Assembly (NCBI RefSeq): GCF_031157355.1
Contig: NZ_JAVIFT010000002.1
Span: 1,164,501-1,228,500, forward strand
Direction: 5' to 3'
DNA length: 64,000 nucleotides
From: Hyphomicrobium sp. LHD-15
GTDB lineage: Bacteria; Pseudomonadota; Alphaproteobacteria; Rhizobiales; Hyphomicrobiaceae
Below the pieces are notes generated by a model. That model was not told the origin of the DNA. It ran no database searches and saw only the letters and a program-made list of their open reading frames with translations. Shown one piece after another: positions 17,665-27,139 of the stretch. Both the position numbers and the translations under genes were made by a program. Position 1 is the first letter of the stretch. Every line of letters starts with the position of its first letter.

Positions 17665-19041
17665 ATGTCCTCGCAATTCGATGCCGTTATCATCGGGACT
17701 GGGCAGGCCGGACCCTCACTGGCAAACCGGCTGTCACAAGCGGGCCAGAAAATCGCGGTCATCGAGCGGGCCTGTTTCGGTGGCACCTGCGTCAACACCG
17801 GATGCATGCCGACGAAAACCCTTGTGGCCAGCGCTTACGCCGCCCATCACGCGCGTCGCGCCGCCGACTATGGCGTTCTCGTTCAAGGTCAGATCGGCAT
17901 CGACATGAGGGCCGTCAAGGCACGAAAGGACAAAGTCTCTGACTCGGCATCGAAAAATATCGAAGCATGGTTGCGTTCGATGCCCGGCTGTACAGTGCTG
18001 CAAGGTCATGCGCGATTTGTGTCGCCCGATGAGATCCATGTGGGCGGCGAGCATCTCAAGGCAGAGCAGATCTTCGTTAACGTCGGCGGACGGGCCGTAG
18101 TCCCACCGATCGCGGGTATCGAAGCCATCGACTTTCTCACCAACGCGACGATAATGGATCTCGACACAGTGCCGGAACATTTGATTGTTCTTGGCGGCAG
18201 CTACATCGGTCTCGAGTTCGCGCAGATCTTTCGGCGCTTCGGCAGCAAGGTAACGGTGGTCGAAGCCGCGCCTCGTTTGGTTGCGCGCGAGGATGAGGAC
18301 GTGTCGGCGGCGATCAAGGACATTCTCGAGCTGGAAGGTATTTCCATTTACGTGGATACGAAGTGCTCGGGTCTCGCGAAGCACGGCTCCGGGATCGCCG
18401 CGACGTTTGAGACCGCTTCCGGGGTGGTCGAGATCACCGGCACGCACTTGCTCGTTGCGATAGGGCGGCGGCCGAACACCGATGATCTCGGGCTTGCCGA
18501 GGCGGGGGTTCGGACCGACAAGCACGGCTTCATTCCGACCGACGACAGCCTACGCACCAATGTGCCGACAATCTGGGCGCTCGGCGACTGCAACGGCCGG
18601 GGCGCCTTCACGCATACGTCCTACAACGATTTCGAAATCGTCGCGGCGCAGCTTCTCGACAATGATCCGAGACGGGCGAGCGATCGCATTCCGACCTACG
18701 GGCTGTTCATCGATCCGCCGCTCGGCCGTGTCGGGTTGACGGCGCGCGAGGCCATCGACCGAGGGCACAAGGTGCTGATCGGTACGCGCCCCATGACACG
18801 CGTTGGACGGGCGGTCGAAAAAGGTGAAACCCTCGGCTTCATGAAAATCGTGGTTGACGCTGACAGCAGGCGGATCCTGGGGGCGGCGATCCTTGGCACC
18901 GGAGGCGATGAGGCGGTGCACTGCATCACGGCGACGATGTACGCCGATGCCCCGTACACGACGCTACAACGCTCGGTGCTGATCCATCCGACCGTTTCCG
19001 AATTGATCCCCACGGTTTTGGGCGAGCTGCAGGCCGTTTAG
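17665..19041 (+). CDS. FAD-dependent pyridine nucleotide-disulfide oxidoreductase (MerA/Lpd-like)
   Basis: A 458-residue two-dinucleotide-fold flavoprotein. It has an FAD motif GTGQAGPSLA at residue 11, a redox-active pair in GGTCVNTGC (C42 and C47), an NAD(P) motif VLGGSYIGLEFA near residue 175, an ALGDCNGRG FAD-binding segment, and a C-terminal dimerisation domain with HPTVSEL. It lacks the extra C-terminal cysteine pair of mercuric reductase and the N-terminal metal-binding domain, so mercury reduction is not implied. It starts 187 bases from, and divergent to, egtB, so reduction of a low-molecular-weight disulfide is an attractive but unproven role. Confidence 0.85.
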   Translation: MSSQFDAVIIGTGQAGPSLANRLSQAGQKIAVIERACFGGTCVNTGCMPTKTLVASAYAAHHARRAADYGVLVQGQIGIDMRAVKARKDKVSDSASKNIEAWLRSMPGCTVLQGHARFVSPDEIHVGGEHLKAEQIFVNVGGRAVVPPIAGIEAIDFLTNATIMDLDTVPEHLIVLGGSYIGLEFAQIFRRFGSKVTVVEAAPRLVAREDEDVSAAIKDILELEGISIYVDTKCSGLAKHGSGIAATFETASGVVEITGTHLLVAIGRRPNTDDLGLAEAGVRTDKHGFIPTDDSLRTNVPTIWALGDCNGRGAFTHTSYNDFEIVAAQLLDNDPRRASDRIPTYGLFIDPPLGRVGLTAREAIDRGHKVLIGTRPMTRVGRAVEKGETLGFMKIVVDADSRRILGAAILGTGGDEAVHCITATMYADAPYTTLQRSVLIHPTVSELIPTVLGELQAV

Positions 19042-19117
19042 GACGTGCTCTTCGACACTCTTGCGCTGCCTGCAAGGCGCCCATAGGCTCTCGTGGCGGC
19101 GAAACGAGGGTTGGTCG

Positions 19118-19252
19118 GTGCACACCAAGCACATCGTACTTTTTGGCGGCGTGGCCTGCATTCTTGCAATGCTGGCGTACCTTTTCGTGTTCGCGGAGGC
19201 GCCGATCGTCGATGAGCCGCCACCGCCGTTGGCTGCTCCCGCAGCGCAATAG
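19118..19252 (+). CDS. Possible 44-residue membrane protein
   Basis: A GTG at 19118, with CGAGGG seven bases upstream, opens a 44-codon frame. One transmembrane helix (residues about 6-26, IVLFGGVACILAMLAYLFVFA) is followed by a short Pro/Ala-rich tail. It lies 76 bases after the flavin reductase and 32 before the permease, so it could be co-transcribed with either. The good ribosome site and clean topology argue for a real small protein; no family is recognised. Confidence 0.45.
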   Translation: MHTKHIVLFGGVACILAMLAYLFVFAEAPIVDEPPPPLAAPAAQ

Positions 19253-19284
19253 CTTGAGAGCAAGGGAATGGAGCGAGCCTAGCA

Positions 19285-20625
19285 ATGGCAACACCTCTCT
19301 TCCCACGCTCACTTAGTTCGCGCTCATCAGGCGCCGCGAACAACGCGGAGCAGATCAGCTTTCTCGCGGCCGTATCTCTCGGCATCGGGGGCATGGTCGG
19401 CGCTGGCATCTTTTCGATCCTGGGCGTTGTCGCGCAGGCGGCCGGTAACGCGATGTGGCTTGCTTTCGCCATCGGTGGCGTAGTGGCGCTGCTTTCCACC
19501 TATTCCTACGCCAAGCTCGGTGCAGCTTTTCCTTCCGCGGGCGGGGCTGTGCACTTCCTGGTTAAAAGTTTTGGCGATGGTGTGGTTGCGGGTGGGCTCA
19601 ACCTGTTCATGTGGGCCGGCTACATCATCTCACTCGCGCTCTATGCAACGGCGTTCGGCAGCTACGCGGCGACCTTCATCACCGATCATCCGTCTGCTCT
19701 GTTGCTGGAGACGTTTGCCGTCGGCTCGGTCGTTGCGCTGACGATCGTCAATGCCTTTGGCGCCAAGACCATGGGACGGGGCGAAACCGTCATCGTCGCG
19801 GTGAAGGTTGCCATCCTGCTGCTGTTTGCGGGAACCGGCCTCTGGTTCGTAAAGGCGGATAACCTGTCGCCTGCGCAATGGCCCGAGGCGCAGGCGATCT
19901 TGTTTGGGGCGGGCGTGTTGTTCATCGGCTACGAGGGCTTCGGGCTGGTGACCAATGCGGCCGGAAACATGCGCGATCCGCGGACCACGTTGCCGCGTGC
20001 GCTCTATACGGCGGTGCTGCTCGTCATCGTCCTCTATCTCGTCGTCGCCGTGACGGTTACCGGAAATCTCACCAGCGCCGAGATCGAGCGCGCCCGGGAC
20101 TACGCCCTTGCCGAAGCGGCCAAGCCGTTTCTGGGCGAAGCCGGATTTCGGCTGATCGCGATCGCGGCGCTGTTCTCGACGGCGTCTGCCATCAACGCGA
20201 CGCTCTTCGGCTCGGCCAACGTCTGCTACATGATCGCGCGCGACGGCGAGCTGCCATCGGGCCTGGCGCGCACGATGTGGAAAGATGCAACCGGTGGACT
20301 TCTGCTGACCGCGGGGCTCGTGGTTCTGGTGATGCTCTGCTTCGATCTCTCAGGTATTGCGATGATGGGCAGCGCCGCGTTCCTGCTCGTCTACGCCGCG
20401 GTGAACGGCGGTCATTTGCGTGTGCTGAAGCAAACGGGTGCGAACGCCGCGCTCGTCTGGCTTTCGCTCATTACCTGCATCGTCATGTTCGCGATCCTGA
20501 GCGTCTACACCTATCAGCAGCAACCGGCTGCGTTGGTGGCGCTGGTCGTCATTGCGGCGGCCTCTTTTGGCGCTGAATGGAGTTATCGCCGCTTCACGGG
20601 ACGACGGATCTCGACCGCCCCCTAG
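19285..20625 (+). CDS. APC-superfamily amino acid permease
   Basis: A 446-residue inner-membrane transporter with about 12 hydrophobic helices. The first helix has the APC substrate motif GIGGMVGAGIFSILG. A conserved FIGYEGFGLVTNAAGNMRDP segment lies near residue 215 (helix 6). It likely exchanges or imports an amino acid or amine; the substrate is not readable. A glutamate-rich family signature is absent. Confidence 0.88.
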   Translation: MATPLFPRSLSSRSSGAANNAEQISFLAAVSLGIGGMVGAGIFSILGVVAQAAGNAMWLAFAIGGVVALLSTYSYAKLGAAFPSAGGAVHFLVKSFGDGVVAGGLNLFMWAGYIISLALYATAFGSYAATFITDHPSALLLETFAVGSVVALTIVNAFGAKTMGRGETVIVAVKVAILLLFAGTGLWFVKADNLSPAQWPEAQAILFGAGVLFIGYEGFGLVTNAAGNMRDPRTTLPRALYTAVLLVIVLYLVVAVTVTGNLTSAEIERARDYALAEAAKPFLGEAGFRLIAIAALFSTASAINATLFGSANVCYMIARDGELPSGLARTMWKDATGGLLLTAGLVVLVMLCFDLSGIAMMGSAAFLLVYAAVNGGHLRVLKQTGANAALVWLSLITCIVMFAILSVYTYQQQPAALVALVVIAAASFGAEWSYRRFTGRRISTAP

Positions 20626-20753
20626 AGATTGAACGACGTTCTAATTGCGAGCGTACGGCAGAAATAACGCGTGCTCTCGAAATCTCAGCATACCCCACTC
20701 TCGAAGCGACCCGACTCGCAGTATGGCATTGAGGCCTTCGGGGGAGAGCTGAA

Positions 20754-22262
20754 ATGCCGGGGAAGGTGGATAAGCGCCAAACGGGAGTTGCGCCTTCTCG
20801 CGCCGCGGTTTTTGCGCGGTCCGCAGTTGCTTGCTGGGCATTGTCGATGTCGGGATGTGCGGTCGGCCCCGATTACATTCGCCCCGATGTCGGTCTCCCC
20901 GCACAATATCTTCCCGGCGACCAGACGTTGGCTGGAAAGAGCGACGCCCAGCGTTTCGTCGAGGCGCGCAGTATCCCGGCTCAATGGTGGCGAGCATTCG
21001 GATCCGAGAAGATCAACGGCCTCGTGGACATGGCCTTCGCCGGAAATCCTTCGGTCGGTGCGGCCATTGCCGCACTGGAGGAAGCGAAGTGGAATGTGCG
21101 GGCTCAGGAAGGCGCGTTTTTCCCGCAGGTTTCCGGCGAATGGGCCTCGACGCGCCAGAAGCTGCCCGCACCTGAAGCTGCTCCCTCGCGATTCAAGGGT
21201 GAGATCTTCACGCTTCACACCCCGCAGGTGAATGTCGGTTTTCTCCCCGACGTGTGGGGCAAGAACCGGCGCGCCGTCGAGGCGCTGATGTCCGTCGCCG
21301 ACGCCGAGTATTTTCAGCTCGAGGCGACTTACCTGACGCTTTCCACGAACATCGTCGTGGCCGTGATCCAGGAGGCTTCGTTTGCCGACCAGATTGCAGC
21401 CACGCGCGATATCGTGAACATCAACAAGCGCATTCTGGGACTGCTGCGGAAGGAATTCCAGGCGGGTGCTGCCTCGGGGCTCGATGTTGCCTCCCAGGAA
21501 GCCCAGCTCGCGCAGGCGCAAGCGCTGTTGCCGCCACTGGAAAAGGCCTACGAGCAGCAACGCAACCTGATCGCCGTGCTGGCCGGCCGCTATCCCGCCG
21601 CTGTCACGCAACAGCCAACGAGCATCGATGCCATCCGTCTCGTGCGGGATTTGCCGGTGATCGTGCCTTCGCAGCTCATCGATCAGCGTCCCGACGTGCG
21701 CGGGGCGGAGGCCCAGGTTCGGCAGGCCAGCGCGGAGATCGGCATCGCAACCGCAAACCTGCTGCCGCAGTTCGGCATCAGCGGAGATGTCGGCGCGTCC
21801 TCGCGAACGCTATCGGAATTGTTCACGCCGCAAACGCTGGTGTGGTCGATCACGGGCAGCGTCATGCAGCCGATCTTCAAAGGCGGAACGTTGTTGGCGC
21901 AGAAGCGCGCCGCGGAAGCGGCGTTCATGGAAACGGTGTCGCTCTATCATTCGAGCGTGCTTACGGCGGTGCAGAACGTGGCCGACGTGCTGTGTGCGAT
22001 CGAAGCCGACCACAAGGCGGTGCAGGCCGCGCTCGCGTATCAGAAAGCCTCCGAAAAGGCCTTGAACATGGTCGAAACCGAGCTGAAAGCCGGGCAGGTT
22101 TCGATCTCAGTGCTTCTCACGTCGCAGCAGAACTACCAGCAGTCGCGGCTCTCGGTCATCCAGTCTCGCGCGTTGCTGCTGGCGGATACCGCCGCGTTGT
22201 TCCAGGCACTGGGTGGCGGTTGGTGGGGAGGGGACGGTCATTTGGTTGCCGTCGCTGATTGA
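20754..22262 (+). CDS. RND efflux outer membrane lipoprotein, NodT/OprM family
   Basis: A 502-residue outer membrane factor, the exit duct of a tripartite pump. A lipobox (LSMSGC, Cys near residue 35) is followed by AVGPDYIRPDV, typical of the NodT branch. Two long helical repeats contain QEAQLAQAQALLPPLEKAYEQQRN and RQASAEIGIATANLLPQFG. ATG 20754 follows GGGGAGAG. It is first in a run with the adaptor (168 bases downstream) and the RND transporter. Confidence 0.92.
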   Translation: MPGKVDKRQTGVAPSRAAVFARSAVACWALSMSGCAVGPDYIRPDVGLPAQYLPGDQTLAGKSDAQRFVEARSIPAQWWRAFGSEKINGLVDMAFAGNPSVGAAIAALEEAKWNVRAQEGAFFPQVSGEWASTRQKLPAPEAAPSRFKGEIFTLHTPQVNVGFLPDVWGKNRRAVEALMSVADAEYFQLEATYLTLSTNIVVAVIQEASFADQIAATRDIVNINKRILGLLRKEFQAGAASGLDVASQEAQLAQAQALLPPLEKAYEQQRNLIAVLAGRYPAAVTQQPTSIDAIRLVRDLPVIVPSQLIDQRPDVRGAEAQVRQASAEIGIATANLLPQFGISGDVGASSRTLSELFTPQTLVWSITGSVMQPIFKGGTLLAQKRAAEAAFMETVSLYHSSVLTAVQNVADVLCAIEADHKAVQAALAYQKASEKALNMVETELKAGQVSISVLLTSQQNYQQSRLSVIQSRALLLADTAALFQALGGGWWGGDGHLVAVAD

Positions 22263-22430
22263 TCGCCTTCACGGTCTGCGGTTTTCTGCGGCGCAGCATC
22301 GAGTGTTTGCTCAATACCTGTTGACCATAAATGGAGTAGCCCCGTCGCGGGCAGATCCGGCCCTGTACGGAATTTCCCATATGGCCTACGCTGGGCGCTT
22401 CTCATTCCGCGATGAGGAGAAGCGGTTCAC

Positions 22431-23645
22431 ATGGAAGGCGATTTCGGATCCCTGTCTTCTCCACGAGCCCATGCGCTTTCGTTTCTTCTCGCCAACCCCC
22501 GACGTCTGACGGCCGGGTTCATCCTCTCCGCGACGCTGGCGGTCGGGGCCTGCGGGGACACCAACGTCTATGTGCCGCCACCGCCGCCGAAGGTCGACGT
22601 GGCGTTGCCGGTGAAGCAAACCGTCGAGCGGTATCTGCTCTCGACGGGAAGCACGGCCGCGGTGAACAGCACAACGCTGGTCGCGCGGGTGCCGGGGTTC
22701 ATCCAGAAAATAAACTACAACGACGGTGACCTCGTCAAAGCCGGCACGGTGTTGTTCATCATCGAGCCGAAGCCTTACGAACTCGCGCTCGAGCAGGCGC
22801 AGGCGGGTCAGTCGAGCGCGATCGCCTCCACCAAACAGGCGGAGGCGGACTACCAGCGTCAGTCGGATCTCGCGGCGCAGAAAATTTCGAGCCAGGCGAC
22901 GCTCGATCAGGCAACGGCATCCAAAGAATCCGCCATCGCGAAAGAGAAGCAGGCCGGCGTTGACGTCGAGCAAGCGCAGCTCAACCTCACCTATACGGAG
23001 GTGAAGGCGCCATTCGATGGCATCGTAACCTCGCGTGCGGTGTCTTTGGGGCAGTATGTCGGTGCCGGCACACCCACGACGCTCGCTACAATCGTTCAAC
23101 TCGAACCGATCTACGTCAACTTCTCCGTCAGCGAAGCCGAAGTGCAGGGCATTCGCGCCAATGTGCGCGCGCGCGGTCTGACACCCGAGGACCTCAAAAA
23201 AGTTCCCATCGAAGTCGGCTTGCAGACCGAGGAGGGCTATCCGCATCGGGGAACGCTCGACTATGCGTCGCCGACGCTTACGGCTGCTACTGGCACCTTG
23301 TCGGTGCGGGGTGTTTTTCAAAACGAAAAACGGGCCCTGCTGCCTGGCTATTTCGTGCGGGTCCGGGTGCCATTGGCAAAGCGACCCGACAGTCTTCTGG
23401 TTCCGGACCAGGTGATCGGAAGTGGCCAGGGCGGGCGTTACGTTCTTGTCGCGAACAAGGATGATGTGGTCGAGCAGCGCAACGTCGAGCTCGGTCAGCA
23501 AGTCGGTGAGCTGCGCGTCATCACCAAGGGCATTCAGGCCGACGATCGCGTTCTGATTTCCGGACTGATGAGCGTTGTGCCGGGACAGAAGATCGAGCCG
23601 GTTCCGAAAGTCGTCTCCGGCGTCGAGCAGGACGCTGCGCCATGA
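22431..23645 (+). CDS. RND efflux periplasmic adaptor (membrane fusion lipoprotein)
   Basis: A 404-residue AcrA/MexA-type adaptor linking the inner-membrane pump to the outer membrane factor. A probable lipobox (LAVGAC, Cys near residue 42) anchors it. The lipoyl halves (ARVPGFIQKINYNDGDLVKAG; TYTEVKAPFDGIV) flank a helical hairpin rich in Ala/Gln/Lys (about 125-190). Beta-barrel and membrane-proximal domains follow. ATG 22431 has GAGGAGA upstream. Its stop overlaps the next start (ATGA), showing translational coupling. Confidence 0.93.
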   Translation: MEGDFGSLSSPRAHALSFLLANPRRLTAGFILSATLAVGACGDTNVYVPPPPPKVDVALPVKQTVERYLLSTGSTAAVNSTTLVARVPGFIQKINYNDGDLVKAGTVLFIIEPKPYELALEQAQAGQSSAIASTKQAEADYQRQSDLAAQKISSQATLDQATASKESAIAKEKQAGVDVEQAQLNLTYTEVKAPFDGIVTSRAVSLGQYVGAGTPTTLATIVQLEPIYVNFSVSEAEVQGIRANVRARGLTPEDLKKVPIEVGLQTEEGYPHRGTLDYASPTLTAATGTLSVRGVFQNEKRALLPGYFVRVRVPLAKRPDSLLVPDQVIGSGQGGRYVLVANKDDVVEQRNVELGQQVGELRVITKGIQADDRVLISGLMSVVPGQKIEPVPKVVSGVEQDAAP

Positions 23646-26600
23646 TCTCGAAATTCTTCATCGAGCGGCCAGTTCTTGCAAACGTCATCGCCATTCTGAT
23701 GGTCGTGATCGGGGGCGTCTCGGCGCTTCGGCTTCCGGTCGCGCAATATCCGAACGTCGTGCCGCCGACGGTTCAGGTGACCGCGCGCTATCCCGGCGCC
23801 AGCGCGCGGACCGTCATCGACACCGTGGCGTTGCCGATCGAGCAACAGGTGAACGGCGTGGAGCGTATGCTCTACATGCAGTCGTATGCCACGTCCGACG
23901 GCACTTACGCGCTGACCGTGACGTTCGAAATCGGCACCGATCTCAATGCGGCGCAGGTTCTGGTGCAGAACCGCGTCTCATCCGCCATGGCATCGCTGCC
24001 GCAATCGGTCCAGTCACAAGGCGTGGTGGTGCAGAAGAAGTCGACGGCCATTCTGCAGATCATTACGCTGACCTCGCCGGACGAAAGATACGACAGCCTC
24101 TATCTGAGCAACTACGGCACCATCAAGCTCAAGGACGAGCTTGCGCGCCTGCCGGGCGTGGGCAACGTCAACGTGTTCGGTGCGGGCCAGTATTCGATGC
24201 GAATCTGGCTCGATCCGCAAAGCATGCAGGCGCGCAACCTCAATGCGCAGGATGTCATCCAGGCCCTGCAGCAGCAGAGCGAGCAGGTGACGGCGGGACA
24301 GTTCGGTATGCCGCCTGCTCCCAGCACGCAGAACTTCCAGTACACGATCGAAGTCGTCAGTCGATACGACGATCCCGATCAGTTTGCGAATGTGGTGGTG
24401 AAAACCGGCGCCAACGGCGATCTGACGCGTGTGCGGGACGTTGGCCGTGTCGAGTTGGGCGCCCAGACCTACAGCCAGATCTTCAACTTGAACGGCAAGC
24501 AGGCTGCGGGGCTTGCAATCTTTCAAACGCCCGGCGCCAACGCACTCGATGTGGCGCATCTCGTCTCGGAGAGGATGCAGGCGCTTTCCCGCGAATTTCC
24601 GCAAGGCATGGTGTACTCCATTCCTTTCGATACAACTTTGTTCGTTCAGGCGGCCATTTCCGAGGTCTACAAAACCCTCTTTGAAGCCGCGATCCTCGTT
24701 CTGATCGTCATCCTGGTGTTCCTGCAGGATTGGCGGGCGACGCTCGTGCCGGCGACGACGGTTCCGGTGACGATCATCGGCGCGTTCGCTGCCATGGACG
24801 CGCTCGGCTTTTCGATCAATCTGTCGACCTTATTCGCCATCGTGTTGGCTATCGGCATTGTGGTGGATGACGCGATCGTCGTCGTCGAAGGTGCGGCGCA
24901 CAAGATCGAGAAGGGTTTGTCGGGGCACGACGCCGCGATCAGTGCCATGAACGAACTCATGGGGCCAATCATCGGAATTACGCTGGTTCTGATGGCGGTG
25001 TTTCTGCCGGCGTCGTTTCTGCCGGGCCTGACGGGGCAGATGTATGCGCAGTTCGCTCTTGTGATTGCGGCCACCGCTCTGATCAGCGCCATCAACGCCG
25101 CAACGCTCAAGCCGACGCAATGCGCACTCTGGTTGCGGCCGCCGGTTCCGCCCGAAAAGCGTAACTTCTTCTATCGCGGCTTCAATGCCGTCTACGCTCG
25201 CACCGAGAGCAAATACGAGCGCTTGATTGGATCGATGGTCCGGCGCAGTGGTGCGATGGTGCTCATCGCGTTGGCGATCATGGGCGCGGCGGTCTATGGC
25301 ATGTCGCGCGCGGCGACGGGCTTCCTGCCCATCGAAGACCAAGGGTATATGCTTGCGGCGGTGCAGCTTCCCGATGGCGCGGCCTTGGGGCGTACGCAGA
25401 AGGCGCTCGAGGAGGTCGATGAAATCGCCAAGACGGTGCCGGGGGTCGAGCGCATCATTACGATCGCCGGCATTTCGGTACTCGACAACAGCGCGTCTCT
25501 CGCGAATGCGGGCGTCGCTTACATCATGCTCAAGGACTGGAGTGTCCGCGGCAAGGGCCAGGATCTAGCTTCTCTCTACAAGACGCTCAACGACAAGCTG
25601 TCGAATATTCAGGATGGCAGTGTGTTGGTGCTGCCGCCGCCGCCGATCCAGGGCATCGGAAATGCCGGCGGTTTCACGCTTCAGATCGAATTGCGCGACG
25701 GCAGCTTCGATCTCGCGAAGCTCGGCGGCTCGACGAACGCCGTCGTTTCCGCCGCAAGCACGCAATCGTCTATTCAGCGGATCTCAACGTCGTTTCGCGC
25801 GAGCGCGCCTCAGTACAAGGTGGAAATCAACCGCGAGAAAGTGCAGGCGCTGCTGCTGACCACCGACCAGGTGTTCTCGACGCTGGCCACCTATATGGGC
25901 TCGAGCTACGTCAGTCAGTTCAACAAGTTCGGGCGCGTTTTCCAGATCTACGTCCAGGGCGATGCGAACTTCCGCATGGATCCGCGCGATGTGCTTGGCC
26001 TCAAGGTGCGCAACCAGAATGGGGACATGATCCCGCTCGGTACGGTCCTCACCATCGAGCCGAGCTTCGGACCTTCCTTGATCAGTCTCTACAATTTGTA
26101 TCCATCGGCGACGGTCATCGGCATTCCGGCGAAGGGCTTCTCGTCAGGCGATGCGATCGAGCTGATGGAACAGATCACGGCGCGAACGTTGCCGCCGGGC
26201 GTGGGGTCATCCTGGACGGCGCTGTCTTACCAGGAGAAGCTGGTCGGCGGGCAGATCCTCTACGTGTTCGGTCTGGCTTTGCTGCTCGTTTACCTCGTGC
26301 TCGCGGGGCAATATGAAAGCTGGTATGCGCCGGTCACGGTGCTGCTCGCTGTTCCGCTATCGCTCGTGGGACCGGTGCTGGTGTTCCTGTTGCTGCGCGT
26401 CGAGATCAATCTCTATGTGCAGATCGGCCTCGTGCTGCTCATCGCGCTCTCGGCCAAGAATGCCATTCTGATCGTCGAAGTTGCGCGTGAATTGCGGAAG
26501 GCGGGGAAGCCCATCATGGAGTCCGCGATCGAAGCGGCGCGGGCACGCTTCCGCCCGATCCTGATGACGTCGTTCACCTTTGCGCTCGGTGTCTTGCCGC

Positions 26601-26794
26601 TGGTTCTTGCCGAGGGCGCGGGTGCATCGGCTCGCAAATCCATCGGCATCACGGTCTTCAGCGGCATGCTCGCCTCGACCTGTCTGGCGGTGCTGTTCGT
26701 GCCTGCGCTGTTCGTGGTGGTTCAAAGGTTCGAGGAATGGCGCAGTTCGCGGAAGAGCGCGGCGGTCGTCGACACTGCCTCACTCACGGGTTAA
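23642..26794 (+). CDS. RND multidrug efflux transporter, AcrB/HAE1 type
   Basis: The 1050-residue proton-driven pump has full family length. It begins ISKFFIERPVLANVIAILM. The two periplasmic porter halves and twelve helices are intact. The proton-relay aspartate pair is present in AIGIVVDDAIVVVE (helix 4), and the second half has the SAKNAILIVEVARELR helix 10 segment. QQQSEQVTAGQFG and AFAAMDALGFSINLSTLF are typical of the hydrophobe/amphiphile efflux-1 family. Substrate range cannot be told from sequence. No dedicated regulator is adjacent. Confidence 0.96.
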   Translation: MISKFFIERPVLANVIAILMVVIGGVSALRLPVAQYPNVVPPTVQVTARYPGASARTVIDTVALPIEQQVNGVERMLYMQSYATSDGTYALTVTFEIGTDLNAAQVLVQNRVSSAMASLPQSVQSQGVVVQKKSTAILQIITLTSPDERYDSLYLSNYGTIKLKDELARLPGVGNVNVFGAGQYSMRIWLDPQSMQARNLNAQDVIQALQQQSEQVTAGQFGMPPAPSTQNFQYTIEVVSRYDDPDQFANVVVKTGANGDLTRVRDVGRVELGAQTYSQIFNLNGKQAAGLAIFQTPGANALDVAHLVSERMQALSREFPQGMVYSIPFDTTLFVQAAISEVYKTLFEAAILVLIVILVFLQDWRATLVPATTVPVTIIGAFAAMDALGFSINLSTLFAIVLAIGIVVDDAIVVVEGAAHKIEKGLSGHDAAISAMNELMGPIIGITLVLMAVFLPASFLPGLTGQMYAQFALVIAATALISAINAATLKPTQCALWLRPPVPPEKRNFFYRGFNAVYARTESKYERLIGSMVRRSGAMVLIALAIMGAAVYGMSRAATGFLPIEDQGYMLAAVQLPDGAALGRTQKALEEVDEIAKTVPGVERIITIAGISVLDNSASLANAGVAYIMLKDWSVRGKGQDLASLYKTLNDKLSNIQDGSVLVLPPPPIQGIGNAGGFTLQIELRDGSFDLAKLGGSTNAVVSAASTQSSIQRISTSFRASAPQYKVEINREKVQALLLTTDQVFSTLATYMGSSYVSQFNKFGRVFQIYVQGDANFRMDPRDVLGLKVRNQNGDMIPLGTVLTIEPSFGPSLISLYNLYPSATVIGIPAKGFSSGDAIELMEQITARTLPPGVGSSWTALSYQEKLVGGQILYVFGLALLLVYLVLAGQYESWYAPVTVLLAVPLSLVGPVLVFLLLRVEINLYVQIGLVLLIALSAKNAILIVEVARELRKAGKPIMESAIEAARARFRPILMTSFTFALGVLPLVLAEGAGASARKSIGITVFSGMLASTCLAVLFVPALFVVVQRFEEWRSSRKSAAVVDTASLTG

Positions 26795-26838
26795 CCGCCG
26801 CCACCCACGTTCGGGGCGCGGCCCGTGCCTTTGTGCCG

Positions 26839-27093
26839 CTAGCTCCCGTTTGGACAGGATCGGTGATGATTGCGTCCGCATTCGACAGGGGCGTATTCGC
26901 AGCGGCAGTAGCTTTTTCCCTCCGCCGTGCTCCGACACACTGGCCGGGTTACTTCCATGCAGCAGAGATGGGACCCATCGGGTTTTCGGATCCAATGCCC
27001 GCAGGCTCCAACATAAAATGCCGGATCGCCGGGAATGTCGCCCGCCACGCCCAGGACAAGACCTCCATATATGATGGCGTCCGCTAAACGCAT
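26839..27093 (-). CDS. Possible cysteine-rich small protein (84 residues)
   Basis: The frame has eight cysteines in its last 55 residues (GACGHW, HLCCMEV, PVCRS, YCRCEY, VECGR, RSCPNG) and a hydrophobic start (ADAIIYGGLVLGVAG) that could be a weak signal or membrane segment. No ribosome site is clear and no family is recognised. The cysteine density is unusual for a random frame, but evidence is thin. Confidence 0.25.
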   Translation of the reverse strand: MRLADAIIYGGLVLGVAGDIPGDPAFYVGACGHWIRKPDGSHLCCMEVTRPVCRSTAEGKSYCRCEYAPVECGRNHHRSCPNGS

Positions 27094-27139
27094 TCCGTGT
27101 TTACCAATCGGCCGTCATTCGATGCTGTAAAGCACCGTT

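Noticed and set aside
17665-19041. Mercury resistance (merA)
   Set aside because: No C-terminal cysteine pair, no N-terminal HMA domain and no other mer genes are present.
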